Source of the DNA: Propionibacteriaceae bacterium
Lineage (GTDB): Bacteria > Actinomycetota > Actinomycetes > Propionibacteriales > Propionibacteriaceae
NCBI GenBank assembly: GCA_031285845.1
Contig: JAITVK010000026.1
Coordinates: forward strand, 1-64,000
DNA length: 64,000 nucleotides
Reading direction: 5' to 3'
The stretch's first letter is position 1; the number at the start of each line of letters is the position of its first letter. The notes beneath the pieces were generated by a model, which saw nothing but the letters and a program-made list of their open reading frames with translations, ran no database searches and was not told the origin of the DNA. Made by a program: the position numbers and the translations under genes. This document shows, piece by piece, positions 8,880 through 17,630 of the stretch.

Positions 8880-9140
8880 TCAGCCGTACAGCTGTGAACG
8901 ACTGCCGACGAACTGATAGACGATGACCTGACCGTCGACGATCTCGTAGAGGGCACGAACGTCGCCGGTGATGTCAATGCTCCACAGATGACGTAGCGCA
9001 CCTTTCAATCGGCGCCGACGAAGGATCGGATCATCTGGATTCACCATCATCAACTCGATACGGGCGTACGTGCTCGCCTGGACGCTGCGGGGAAGCTTGG
9101 CGAGCTGTTTGACGAACCGACGAAAGAAACGGACGTTCAC
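8880..9140 (-). CDS. RelE/YafQ-type toxin (mRNA interferase)
   Basis: An 86-residue toxin of the RelE/ParE superfamily, YafQ subgroup. It begins VNVRFFRRFVKQLAKLP and ends VYQFVGSRSQLYG, an ending typical of this subgroup, with basic residues (RRRRLKG) in the middle. I start at the GTG at 9140 because it overlaps the antitoxin stop (GTGA), although the frame is open further upstream. It should cleave mRNA on the ribosome when freed from its antitoxin. Confidence 0.8.
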   Translation of the reverse strand: MNVRFFRRFVKQLAKLPRSVQASTYARIELMMVNPDDPILRRRRLKGALRHLWSIDITGDVRALYEIVDGQVIVYQFVGSRSQLYG

Positions 9141-9448
9141 GCGTCGGCCTCGGACTCCACGGCGGCTTTCAGCCAATCCGCGGCCTCGGCAGCGGTGGTG
9201 AAACTGGGTGAGAAACCCTCCCACCGCCCTGCTCCGGCGTCGGCTGACAAGCGGAGCAACTCGGCTTCGACCGTCGGATTGAGGTGCTCGTCTTCACAGA
9301 ACGTGACCTCGCGCGCGGCCACAAACGCTTTGAGCGCGCTCGACACCACAGCGCTCAGCGGGATCCCGAGACTCTTCGCCAGCGCTTGGGCGTCACGCTT
9401 GAGGCCGTCATCCACTTTGACGTTCATCACTGTCGTTGTCACAACCAC
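9137..9448 (-). CDS. RelB/DinJ-type antitoxin
   Basis: A 103-residue antitoxin with an N-terminal ribbon-helix-helix (MNVKVDDGLKRDAQALAKSL) and an acidic C-terminal half that should wrap the toxin. The first possible start is a GTG at 9448; an ATG at 9427 would give 96 residues. Its stop overlaps the toxin start, the normal order for this module. Autoregulation is likely; a small GTATAC palindrome lies just upstream of the start. Confidence 0.8.
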   Translation of the reverse strand: MVVTTTVMNVKVDDGLKRDAQALAKSLGIPLSAVVSSALKAFVAAREVTFCEDEHLNPTVEAELLRLSADAGAGRWEGFSPSFTTAAEAADWLKAAVESEADA

Positions 9449-9657
9449 AGTGTATACCTGGGTTAGCGGAGAGGTTCAAGGCACCCACTGCTCCGTCGCC
9501 TGAGAACACTCCGACAGGACTCATTGCACGATGGGGTCTGACACACTATTGTGACCTTCGTGAATTCACCAAGACTGTCATTGGGATCAGCCAGACGCGT
9601 CACCACGTCGGCCTGCCGCAGGACAGCGCGACGTCCACGCGGCAAGGGTGGCCAGCG

Positions 9658-10002
9658 ATGAAAGACCGCGACTTCCTCGACATGCTCGAGCCGATGCTTG
9701 ATGACGATGACTACGTGGTTTATGGGTTGCGTGTGCGCCACCACGAGCCGAGCGCCGCCCGCCGTGTGTTGGAGGATCTCACCCCGCACATTCCGACGGT
9801 CGCGCAGATGGCGCACCCGATGATCCAGTGGTATCTTCTCGCATTCCGCGACCACGGCACGATCATCCAAACCGACCTCGCCGACGGCACCGTTCATCAG
9901 GTCATCCGCGTGCCTGGTTGGCACTCCGATTGGCATCGCCACTTCGCCTGCGTCACCATCGACACCACCGACTACATCAAGTTCTCACGCGAACGCATTT
10001 GA
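9658..10002 (+). CDS. hypothetical protein
   Basis: A 114-residue protein that I do not recognise. The ATG at 9658 is preceded by AAGGGTGG, a fair ribosome-binding site; the frame is open further upstream but that part looks non-coding. It has an acidic N-terminus (DMLEPMLDDDDY) and a Trp/His-rich C-terminal half (PGWHSDWHRHFACVTIDTTDYIKF), and no signal peptide or membrane segment. It lies alone between the toxin-antitoxin pair and the convergent exporter genes. Confidence 0.5.
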   Translation: MKDRDFLDMLEPMLDDDDYVVYGLRVRHHEPSAARRVLEDLTPHIPTVAQMAHPMIQWYLLAFRDHGTIIQTDLADGTVHQVIRVPGWHSDWHRHFACVTIDTTDYIKFSRERI

Positions 10003-10022
10003 TCGCGCGGTGACAGGTGCGT

Positions 10023-11762
10023 TCACTGTCCCGGTTTCACGGCGCCGCGACTGCGATTCCACGCCGCCCACAGCCCCGCGTACAATCCCGGAGCCTCAAG
10101 CAAACTGGTGTGCGTGCCCTCCTGGGTGATTCGGCCGCCGTCGACGACGAGGATCCGATCGGCCGCCTGGACGGTGTGGAGCCGGTGGGCGATCGCCACC
10201 ACGACAGCTCGGGAAAGCCGGCGGCGTACGGCCTGCTCGACACGAATCGCCTGATCAACTGGCAGAGCAGCCGTCGCCTCGTCCATCACCACAATGTCGG
10301 GGCGCGCCAACCAGACCCGCGCCAGGGCCAACTGCTGCGACTGTGCCAAGGTCAGCGGCTCGCCGCCCATCCCGACCGTCGTCGCGGTCGTGTCGTCGAG
10401 ATCGGCGACCCACCCGTCAGCCTCCACGGCCGTCAAAGCCTCCTGAATGTCGTCGTCGGTGGCGCTCGGATCAGCCAAACGGAGATTGTCCGAGATCGAC
10501 CCGGCGAAAACGTACCCCTCCTGTGACACGTAGAGAACCCGTGCCTGCCCCGACTCTTCGCCGACGATCTCGACACGGCCCTCCACCGGCGGAACCAGGT
10601 TGGCGACCAGCAGGCCCAGACTGGATTTGCCAGCGCCCGACGGCCCTACCACCCCGACCCAAGTCCCTGGTTCGAACCGCTCCGTGACATCGCGGATTCC
10701 ATGATGTCCGCCTGGATACTCCAGGCTCGCGTCGTCGATGATCACTTGCGCGGCCACCCGCTTCGGTTCGCCCGGCCCGTCGGCCGCCCTCGACCGAGCG
10801 AAACCGCGACTGCGCCGGAAAGCGCGCGACGCCATCTGGAACTGGTCAGTCCAGTAGAGCAGGTCATCCAGCGGGTTGACGATCATCTGGCTGTACAGCG
10901 CCAACGCCACCACATCGGCGACGCTGGCCAGATCCCGCGCCACCAGAAACCCGCCCCAACCGAGCACCAGCGCCGAGGGCAGATAGTACGCCGCCTGTGC
11001 GGCTGGGAACCACCGTCGCTGAAGGAACAGCGTGTGATATTCCGCCGCCCGAACCGCGTCGGCTCGACGAGAGATTCTGGTCGCCAGCCACGAACCCAGG
11101 TTGAGTTGTCGCACGGTTCGTGCGCCTCGCACCGCCGACAACACCGCGCCATTGTGATCGGCATGAGCCCGAAGCTCGGCGTCGTACGCCGGGGTCGAAC
11201 GTTTGACGTACCACACGGTCGCGGCGACCAACCAGACATAGCCGAGAACGAACGCCGGAGCCAAGCGCCAGTTGATGACGAAGGCCGCGCTGGTGGCGAA
11301 CACGAGCGTGACGGTGGCGACCAGTGCCTCTGGAAACCCCACTTTGACAGCGTCGGACACGTCGTCGACGTCGTCGGCCACCCGACTGGTCAACTCGCCA
11401 ACCGTGGCCGATTCCATATCCAGCAGCGGTTGCTCCAACAAGCCGGTGACCGATTCGTCCCGCAGTTGATGGAACAGGCCCTCGCCAAGGCGGAACCCCG
11501 CCGATTCGGCAGCGACCGTGAACAAGGCCTGCCCGAGCACGCAGACGGCGACCACGATCACCGATCGCCAAGCGGCGTCCCAGGCCGCGCGAGTCGACTC
11601 GTCCACCACGATCCCGAACAACGTCACCGCGACGACTCCCATCGCCACGGCCAGACCGTGCCATATCAGCAGAGGAACGAGGTGACGCCAGTGCTGGCGA
11701 ACCAAACCGCGCACATCAGCGCGGAAGGCGGGCCCGGATTGAATGGGCAGAGCGTACGTCAT
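10023..11762 (-). CDS. ABC exporter half-transporter, catalytic Walker A/B subunit
   Basis: A 579-residue fused membrane and ATPase protein of the ABC exporter type. The N-terminal half has about six hydrophobic spans; the C-terminal half has an intact Walker A (GPSGAGKS), an intact Walker B with catalytic Glu (IVVMDEATAAL) and an H-loop (AIAHRL). The signature motif, normally LSGGQ, is replaced by LTLAQSQQ. Its partner overlaps it by 4 bases upstream and has the reverse pattern, so the pair should make a heterodimer with a single working ATP site. The substrate is unknown; there is no biosynthetic neighbour to suggest one. Confidence 0.85.
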   Translation of the reverse strand: MTYALPIQSGPAFRADVRGLVRQHWRHLVPLLIWHGLAVAMGVVAVTLFGIVVDESTRAAWDAAWRSVIVVAVCVLGQALFTVAAESAGFRLGEGLFHQLRDESVTGLLEQPLLDMESATVGELTSRVADDVDDVSDAVKVGFPEALVATVTLVFATSAAFVINWRLAPAFVLGYVWLVAATVWYVKRSTPAYDAELRAHADHNGAVLSAVRGARTVRQLNLGSWLATRISRRADAVRAAEYHTLFLQRRWFPAAQAAYYLPSALVLGWGGFLVARDLASVADVVALALYSQMIVNPLDDLLYWTDQFQMASRAFRRSRGFARSRAADGPGEPKRVAAQVIIDDASLEYPGGHHGIRDVTERFEPGTWVGVVGPSGAGKSSLGLLVANLVPPVEGRVEIVGEESGQARVLYVSQEGYVFAGSISDNLRLADPSATDDDIQEALTAVEADGWVADLDDTTATTVGMGGEPLTLAQSQQLALARVWLARPDIVVMDEATAALPVDQAIRVEQAVRRRLSRAVVVAIAHRLHTVQAADRILVVDGGRITQEGTHTSLLEAPGLYAGLWAAWNRSRGAVKPGQ

Positions 11763-13630
11763 GGCATCACCTGCTCGGCGGTGTCTTGGTCAGGGCGCGA
11801 GCGGTCGGGGTCATCGCGGCGCGAGTTGGGCCCCGAGCCGTCATCCCCGCTTGGCTTCGGTCTCGGGTCAGCGGCGGCCTGCTCCGGTGACAGGGACGAC
11901 GGCGAGCGCGACTCCCTCTCCGGTTCGCGCGGAGTGTGTCCGGCGACTTGCTCAGGTGACGCCGCCCGCGGCCGTACGATCGCGTCCGCCACTACCGCGA
12001 AGGCTGGAGAGTCGCTGATGACGATCGTCGTCTTCCCGCGACGGGCATGGGACACTGCGGCGGCGATGGCGGCTTCGGTGGCCACATCCACGGCGGTCGT
12101 CGGCCGAACCAACGCTAGGTAGGAGGGGCTTCCCGCCAATGCGCGAGCCAAACCCAAGCGTTGCCGCTGACCGCCGGACAGGTTCTTCCCGCCATCGAGG
12201 ACGACCCGGTTCTCGCCCTCGGTCGACGAGTCGACGATGTCAGTGGCGCAGGCTGCGCCCAGCGCGGCCGCCACGTCCACCCCAGGGCGGTCGAGCCCGA
12301 CCACGCTGGCCACAGTGCCGTCGAACAGATCGTCGTCACCCATCGCGACCACCACATCAGCGCGCCACTGCTGACTCCCCAACGGACTGAGTCGCGTCGC
12401 GCCAATGCTCGACGTCGGCCCCAGCAGGGATCCCAGATCGAGCGCGATCTGGTCGTCACGCCCCTCGGCGCCACAGACCACCGTGAACTGGCCCGGCGTA
12501 GCACTCAACCCCCAGGCTTCACACACCCACGGGCCGGACAACCGTTCTGCGGTGGGGGTGTCAGCGGACGCCGACGAGGGCCTACCACCGCGTTCGCCGC
12601 CAGGTCGCGACCTCGCCAACGCTGGGTCGGGCGTAGCACTGTCCTTCTCAGACGACCGGCTGCCGTGGACGACCTCGGCCACGCGGGTGGCGGCGACGCG
12701 CAATTCGGCCACTTCAGCCAGTGAGGCGACGAGGGTGTCCATCGGTTCGACCAGGTAGAGCGACAGCCCATAGAACGCCACCAGGGCCGCCACGTCGATG
12801 ACGCCGGCCTGCAGCTGCGCCACACCGATGAGGACGATCACCAGCGTGGTCGTCGCGGGGAGCAGCACGCGTGCTCCTTCAACCAGCGCGTGCATCCGCC
12901 CGAGAGCCAGACCCGAATCCCGCAGCCGATCCGACGCGTCATAGTAGCGCCGCCGGAACACTCCGATCGCGTTCAAACCGCGCAGGGTACGAAGGCCCAT
13001 CGCGATGTCGACGGCGTACGAATCTACCGCGTCCGCGTCCTCACGATGCGGGGTCAACCGCTCGGTCAACGCGTCGGTCAGCTTCGGCACGCCGATCGAC
13101 AGGACTGCGGCCGAAGCCAAACAGACCAGACCGAGCACCCACGACATGGTCAACACGTAAACGCCGACAATGAGATAGACGATCGAGGCGACGATGATCG
13201 AGACCACGATGCGCGGCACGTTGGCCACCGTCGACGCGTCATCGTCCATCGTTTCCAGCCACCGACCGGCTGCGGTCGACATCACACCGAGATCCTTCGA
13301 CAGCGCGACCGAGGCGATCGAGGCCTGCAACTCCAACTGAGTTTCGACCTCGATCCGTTTCGACAACGTGTGCGACCCCAAACTGACGAGAATGCGCAGT
13401 GCGACCAGGCCCACCATCGCGGCCACAGCCGAAGCGCACCGCGTCCAATCCCCAACAGTGATCGCGGCGACACCCCAGCCGAGCGCGATTGACACCGCCG
13501 CCTCAGCCAACCCTAAGATCGTACGCGACATCGCCAGCAGAACCATGCCCGCACGTCGTCGCCGCAAAATCGGGGCCAAGGTTTTCAGCAGGCGAGGGCG
13601 AACCACGACGGTGTTGCCAGTATCGTCCAT
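11759..13630 (-). CDS. ABC exporter half-transporter with degenerate ATPase site
   Basis: A 623-residue half-transporter, starting at the ATG at 13630; the longer frame to 13771 has no family similarity. Six membrane segments are followed by a nucleotide-binding domain in which Walker A is lost (VVCGAEGRDDQ in place of GxxGxGKS), Walker B has lost its acidic pair (LALVRPTTAVD) and the H-loop His is gone (VISDSPAF), yet the signature LSGGQRQR is perfect. A Pro/Ser/Arg-rich, probably disordered segment joins the domains and another follows the ATPase. It should supply only the signature half of the active site for the partner at 10023-11762, to which it is translationally coupled. Confidence 0.83.
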   Translation of the reverse strand: MDDTGNTVVVRPRLLKTLAPILRRRRAGMVLLAMSRTILGLAEAAVSIALGWGVAAITVGDWTRCASAVAAMVGLVALRILVSLGSHTLSKRIEVETQLELQASIASVALSKDLGVMSTAAGRWLETMDDDASTVANVPRIVVSIIVASIVYLIVGVYVLTMSWVLGLVCLASAAVLSIGVPKLTDALTERLTPHREDADAVDSYAVDIAMGLRTLRGLNAIGVFRRRYYDASDRLRDSGLALGRMHALVEGARVLLPATTTLVIVLIGVAQLQAGVIDVAALVAFYGLSLYLVEPMDTLVASLAEVAELRVAATRVAEVVHGSRSSEKDSATPDPALARSRPGGERGGRPSSASADTPTAERLSGPWVCEAWGLSATPGQFTVVCGAEGRDDQIALDLGSLLGPTSSIGATRLSPLGSQQWRADVVVAMGDDDLFDGTVASVVGLDRPGVDVAAALGAACATDIVDSSTEGENRVVLDGGKNLSGGQRQRLGLARALAGSPSYLALVRPTTAVDVATEAAIAAAVSHARRGKTTIVISDSPAFAVVADAIVRPRAASPEQVAGHTPREPERESRSPSSLSPEQAAADPRPKPSGDDGSGPNSRRDDPDRSRPDQDTAEQVMP

Positions 13631-14243
13631 GCTGTTCCCCAAAGAGTCGGCCCCCACGATGACACTATGCGGAAAGCCTAGTCGCTCCGGTATTCGTACG
13701 CCAATGAAGGGGCGGGGTGGACGCGCGGGAGCGCCCGAGGTGGGGGTGCGCGGTGGAGGTACGGGACCCACCCCGGGGTCGCCGGAGCGCAGCGCAGGGA
13801 GCGCGGAGGCGCGAGCGCGGTGTCAGTCCCCGGCATCAAAACAGCGCAAAATCGAACTCCGACAGCCCGTCTCAACGGTTTTGCCCCGATTTCGACGCGA
13901 ATCGGCCTCAGAATGCTCCATAGCAGGGCAAAACCGCTCTGTCACCCGCGAATCCTCCGATTTTGCCCCGTTTCGACTCGCCCGTACGGCACCAGCACCC
14001 AACTCCACTTGGAGCGTACGACCGTGACGAATTCTGAAGGTTCCGGCAAAACCGAGACATCGCCCATGATGCGCCGGGGGTGCCCGACGCGCTCGAGCCG
14101 AGACCGACCACAGACATGCCAAAGCGACGTCGCAGGGACAAGAAACCCGCGGCGCCGCTTCGCATGACCGTCCATCGCACACCGGCCTCGAACGGGCGAC
14201 CCACTGCGCGCCGAACGTACGACCCGCTGGCCGTACGCCCTAC
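13631..14243. other. intergenic, 613 bp, with inverted-repeat element
   Basis: Between the exporter start and the end of kduI. It holds a member of the dispersed repeat family at 13838-13978 and otherwise GC-rich sequence in which I see no gene. The open frames here on both strands lack recognisable domains. Confidence 0.5.
13838..13978. repeat. dispersed intergenic inverted repeat, locus 1
   Basis: Contains AAAACAGCGCAAAATCGA (13838-13855), GGTTTTGCCCCGATTTCGAC (13878-13897), CAGGGCAAAACCG (13924-13936) and CGATTTTGCCCCGTTTCGAC (13959-13978). The outer pair and the inner pair are each inverted relative to one another, so the locus can fold into nested hairpins. The same motifs recur at three other intergenic loci in the window. 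Confidence 0.65.
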
Positions 14244-15074
14244 TCAGCGCAGGTTTGTGGTGTCCACGACCTGCATGTCGGAGAACTCCTGGTTCTCACC
14301 GGCCATCGCCCAGATGAAGGCGTAGTTCTTGGTGCCGACACCGGTGTGGATCGACCACGCCGGCGAGATGACGACCTGGTTCTCGGCCATGATGAGGTCG
14401 CGCGTCTGATCGGGCCGACCCATCAGATGGACGACACGGTCCGCGTCGCCGAGCCCAAAGTAGAGATAGATCTCGGTACGCCGAATGTGAGTGTGACATG
14501 GCATGGTGTTCCACACGCTGCCCGGTTCCAGGCTGGTGATCCCCAACACGATCTGGTCGCTGCGCGCGCCATCCATGTGGACGTATTTGCGGATCATGCG
14601 GTGATTGGCGGACACGTCCGCCCCAGCCTCTGTCGTCATCGCGTCCTCGCGGCGTACGACGGTGGTCGGATGGACCGAATGCGCTGTCGCCGAGAAAACA
14701 TAGAGCAGTGCGGGGTTGCTCGGGTCGACCGACGCCAACTGGATTTCGCGCGAACCCATCGCGATGTAGATGACGTCTTCGCGGCCCAAGTCGTGCGCCA
14801 CGCCGTCGACTGTGATGACGGCGGCCCCGCCCAAATTGGTCAGAGTCAACTCGCGGCGCTGGCAGAAATAGTCGGCGTAGAGGCCAGCCGGCGCGGTCAG
14901 TTCCAGCGGCTGATCGAGCGGAACGGCTCCACCCAGGACGATGCGATCCTCCAAGGTGTACGACAGCGTGATTTCGCCGGGAATGAAGATGTTCTCCAAC
15001 AGGAAACGCTGACGCAGCGCCTCGGTGTCGAAACCGGTGTAATCGACCGATGCGGTCGCGTCCCGGAATTCCAT
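14244..15074 (-). CDS. kduI: 5-dehydro-4-deoxy-D-glucuronate isomerase
   Basis: A 276-residue cupin-fold isomerase converting 5-keto-4-deoxyuronate to 2,5-diketo-3-deoxygluconate in pectin or glycosaminoglycan uronate breakdown. The zinc site HTHIRRTEIYLYF at about 195-207 and the terminal segment SDMQVVDTTNLR are characteristic, and the length matches the family. I start at the ATG at 15074, which has AAAGGA upstream. It is the last gene of a minus-strand operon that begins with the aminotransferase at 21523, and is separated from the binding-protein gene by a large hairpin. The product should pass to the KduD-like enzyme at 2444-3220. Confidence 0.9.
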   Translation of the reverse strand: MEFRDATASVDYTGFDTEALRQRFLLENIFIPGEITLSYTLEDRIVLGGAVPLDQPLELTAPAGLYADYFCQRRELTLTNLGGAAVITVDGVAHDLGREDVIYIAMGSREIQLASVDPSNPALLYVFSATAHSVHPTTVVRREDAMTTEAGADVSANHRMIRKYVHMDGARSDQIVLGITSLEPGSVWNTMPCHTHIRRTEIYLYFGLGDADRVVHLMGRPDQTRDLIMAENQVVISPAWSIHTGVGTKNYAFIWAMAGENQEFSDMQVVDTTNLR

Positions 15075-15264
15075 GATTGTCCTTTCGTGATCCGATGCGG
15101 ATCGATTGAGGGAGCCACGCTCCCGATGTGGTCGAAGGGGCCGCCCCCTCACGCGTCGCGCGAGCAGGTCCACGGCCCCGGTGGGTGGGGGCGAGGAACT
15201 CCCACCCTGATGTGGTCGAAGAGTGGGGTCGACGCCAGTAGGCACGACGTCGACCCCACCGGGG

Positions 15265-15324
15265 CCTGATCAGCGGGTTCGTCCGCCAGAGACGGAGGTC
15301 GAACCGCCGAACCCGCTGATCAGG
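15265..15324 (-). terminator. 17-bp hairpin between binding-protein gene and kduI
   Basis: CCTGATCAGCGGGTTCG at 15265-15281 pairs perfectly with 15308-15324, with a 26-base loop. It starts 6 bases after the stop of the solute-binding-protein gene. There is no clear T-run. It may terminate transcription partly or protect the 3' end of the abundant binding-protein mRNA from decay. Confidence 0.55.
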
Positions 15325-15330
15325 ATCGTC

Positions 15331-16467
15331 CTAACTGGCGACAAACCGGTTGAACCGGTCAGTGATCTCGTCGCGATGCTCCAGCCACCAAGCCGAACCG
15401 CGCTTGGTGCAGTCTTTGATGTTGTCCGAATACGGCAGGTAGTGCAGAACAGACTGGTCCTTGATCGAAGAGTAGTCAAAGTTCTTCAAACCGGTCGGAA
15501 TCGGGGACGCCACAGCCTCGGTGTAGAGGTTCTGACCAGCAGTGTCGGTCAGAATGGCTTTCAGCAAGTACTGGGCCGCCTCAGGGTTCGGCGCGCCGAG
15601 CGGGATGCCCCACGCGGAGCTGGCATAGCCACCCTGGTTCCAGTTGATGGCGGCTTCGAAGCCGTCCTGTTCGATCATGCCCAAGGCAGCGCCAGTGGAC
15701 ATGATGCCCATCGCGCAGGAACCGTTCTCGAAGTTCTGAACCAACACGGCCGGGGAAGACGCCCACACCGTCTGATCTTTGATCGTGGCGAGCTTGTTGA
15801 ACGCCCGATCCAGGTCGATCGGGTAGATGTCTTTGCCAGCCACGCCGTCAGCCTGAACAGCGGCTTCCAGCACCCAGCCGACGCGGATGTCTTCCATGAA
15901 GCAGCGCTTGCCAGGGAACTTGGCGGTGTCGAACAGATCAGACATCTTCGACGGTTGTGGACCACCGTTGGGGAAGTCATGCAACGAATAGGTCAGAGCC
16001 AGGCCGAAGGCCCCGTACTCGATCGTGTACTCGTCATAGCTTCCTTCTTGGAGCAAATCCAACGGAACGATCGACGGATCGAGCTTCTCCAACAGTACGG
16101 ACTTGTCCTGAGTCGGCAGGAAGCCGACCTGGGCCAGCGACCACGGAACCTGCTTGGCTTCGACGGCGGCACGCAGCTTGGCTTGCTGCTGGCCGAAGTC
16201 GGGCTTGACAGGAACGCCGGTCTCTTTCGTGAAGTTGGCGAAGATGCCTTTGGACAACGCCTCGATGGCTGTGCCGCCACTGAGGTCGAAATAGACGAGC
16301 TCGCCGCTCGGACCGGCGGCCGCTGAGGACGCCCCGGCATTGGCTGCTGGAGTGGTCTTGTCGGCTGCAGGCGTGGGGGTCGAGCCGCACGCGGCCAGAC
16401 TCACCGCCATTCCGACTGCGACGAACCCAAGCAGCGTCGCCCGGCTCGCCTTACGAATGATACCCAT
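15331..16467 (-). CDS. ABC importer solute-binding lipoprotein (Pot/Fbp-type)
   Basis: A 378-residue extracellular substrate-binding protein. It has a lipoprotein signal with lipobox LAAC at about residue 27 and a Thr/Ala/Pro linker, then a PotD/spermidine-putrescine-like fold (VYFDLSGGTAIEALSKGIF, GALGMIEQDGFEAAINWNQGG). The ribosome-binding site CAGGAGG is strong. It belongs with the ATPase and fused permease just upstream. Family members bind polyamines, ferric iron, phosphonates or small organic acids; here the aminotransferase, aldolase and kduI neighbours suggest an amino- or carboxy-sugar. Confidence 0.82.
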   Translation of the reverse strand: MGIIRKASRATLLGFVAVGMAVSLAACGSTPTPAADKTTPAANAGASSAAAGPSGELVYFDLSGGTAIEALSKGIFANFTKETGVPVKPDFGQQQAKLRAAVEAKQVPWSLAQVGFLPTQDKSVLLEKLDPSIVPLDLLQEGSYDEYTIEYGAFGLALTYSLHDFPNGGPQPSKMSDLFDTAKFPGKRCFMEDIRVGWVLEAAVQADGVAGKDIYPIDLDRAFNKLATIKDQTVWASSPAVLVQNFENGSCAMGIMSTGAALGMIEQDGFEAAINWNQGGYASSAWGIPLGAPNPEAAQYLLKAILTDTAGQNLYTEAVASPIPTGLKNFDYSSIKDQSVLHYLPYSDNIKDCTKRGSAWWLEHRDEITDRFNRFVAS

Positions 16468-16514
16468 GGAATACCTCCTGGTTTTTATCTGGTTATTGTT
16501 GGTGTGCCAGCCAT

Positions 16515-17627
16515 TCAGCTGCGCACGAGTGACGCGACGCCCTGATGGACGCCGACTTTCACCATCTCGCCGACAGAAGGCAGGTAGCCTTCCGTGTCAA
16601 TGTCGGCGGTGATGTCTTTTTGGGACCAGCTCAATTGGACCCGATAGGACTGACCGAGGAAGTAGGCGTCCTCGATCTTGGCAGAGGTCAGGTACGACGC
16701 ATTCTCCGGCAGCGGACCGCTGGCCGGGCGCAGAATCAAATGTTCTGGCCTGACGATGACCGCGATCGACTCTCCGGCCGACAAGTCTTCGCGTCTGACA
16801 CAGGTCAGCGCCGACCCTTCGACTTCGACCACCCCGGGGGTGGTCGAGACCACGCCCTGCAGAATGTTGACGTCGCCGAGGAAGGAGGCGACGAACAGGT
16901 TCGCCGGATGGCGATACAACTCCAGCGGGGAATCCAACTGGGCGAGCACGCCATCGGACATGATGCCGACCCGATCAGACAAGACGAAAGCTTCCTCCTG
17001 ATCATGGGTGACATAGATTGCGGTCGTCAACGTCTCGCGTTGGATCCGGCGCAGTTCACGGCCGAGTTGCTGGCGCAGCCGACGGTCCAAAGCGCCCAGC
17101 GGCTCATCCAACAGCAGCACCTGGGGATTGTGGACCAATGCCCGGGCCAGCGCGACCCGCTGCTGCTGACCACCGGACATCTGCGCCGGATACCGCGACC
17201 CGAAACCGGTCAACTCGACCAGTTCGAGGATCTCTTGGACTCGGGCGCGACGCTTGTCGGCGGCGATCTTGCGGATCTTCAGCGGATAGGCCAAGTTCTG
17301 TTCGACGGTCATATGCGGAAACAGGGCGTAGTTTTGGAACACGAATCCGAGGTCGCGATCCTGAGCTGGCAATTTGGTGATGTCGCGCCCGTCGACGTAG
17401 ACGTGTCCGCGCTCTGGGTCGATCAGACCGGCGATGACGCGCAACAGCGTGGTCTTGCCGGAGCCCGATGGGCCCAGCAGGGTCAGAAACTCCCCCGGGT
17501 TGATGCTCAGATCCAAGTCCTTCAACACGGTGTTGCCATCGAATCCGCAAGCCACAGACTCAATCTGGACTTGGGCCGACGTACGTTCGGTGGTGGAAGA
17601 CGCCTTCGAGGTGGAAGTCTTTGTCAT
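16515..17627 (-). CDS. ABC importer ATP-binding protein (PotA-type)
   Basis: A 370-residue ATPase. It has Walker A GPSGSGKT at about 53-60, the Q-loop VFQNYALFPHMTV, signature MSGGQQQR, Walker B LLLDEPLGALD and H-loop VTHDQEEA, followed by a C-terminal TOBE regulatory domain (VRPEHLIL). All catalytic residues are present and the length is normal. It lies 3 bases after the fused permease gene and before the binding-protein gene, so the importer is self-contained. Confidence 0.9.
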   Translation of the reverse strand: MTKTSTSKASSTTERTSAQVQIESVACGFDGNTVLKDLDLSINPGEFLTLLGPSGSGKTTLLRVIAGLIDPERGHVYVDGRDITKLPAQDRDLGFVFQNYALFPHMTVEQNLAYPLKIRKIAADKRRARVQEILELVELTGFGSRYPAQMSGGQQQRVALARALVHNPQVLLLDEPLGALDRRLRQQLGRELRRIQRETLTTAIYVTHDQEEAFVLSDRVGIMSDGVLAQLDSPLELYRHPANLFVASFLGDVNILQGVVSTTPGVVEVEGSALTCVRREDLSAGESIAVIVRPEHLILRPASGPLPENASYLTSAKIEDAYFLGQSYRVQLSWSQKDITADIDTEGYLPSVGEMVKVGVHQGVASLVRS

Positions 17628-17630
17628 GAT

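Noticed and set aside
13840-14182. Short open frames on both strands over repeat locus 1
   Set aside because: They follow the repeat structure and have no ribosome-binding sites or similarity to known proteins.
15120-15225. Two GATGTGGTCGAA copies as a possible third array
   Set aside because: Only two copies 87 bp apart with no regular period or palindromic repeat.
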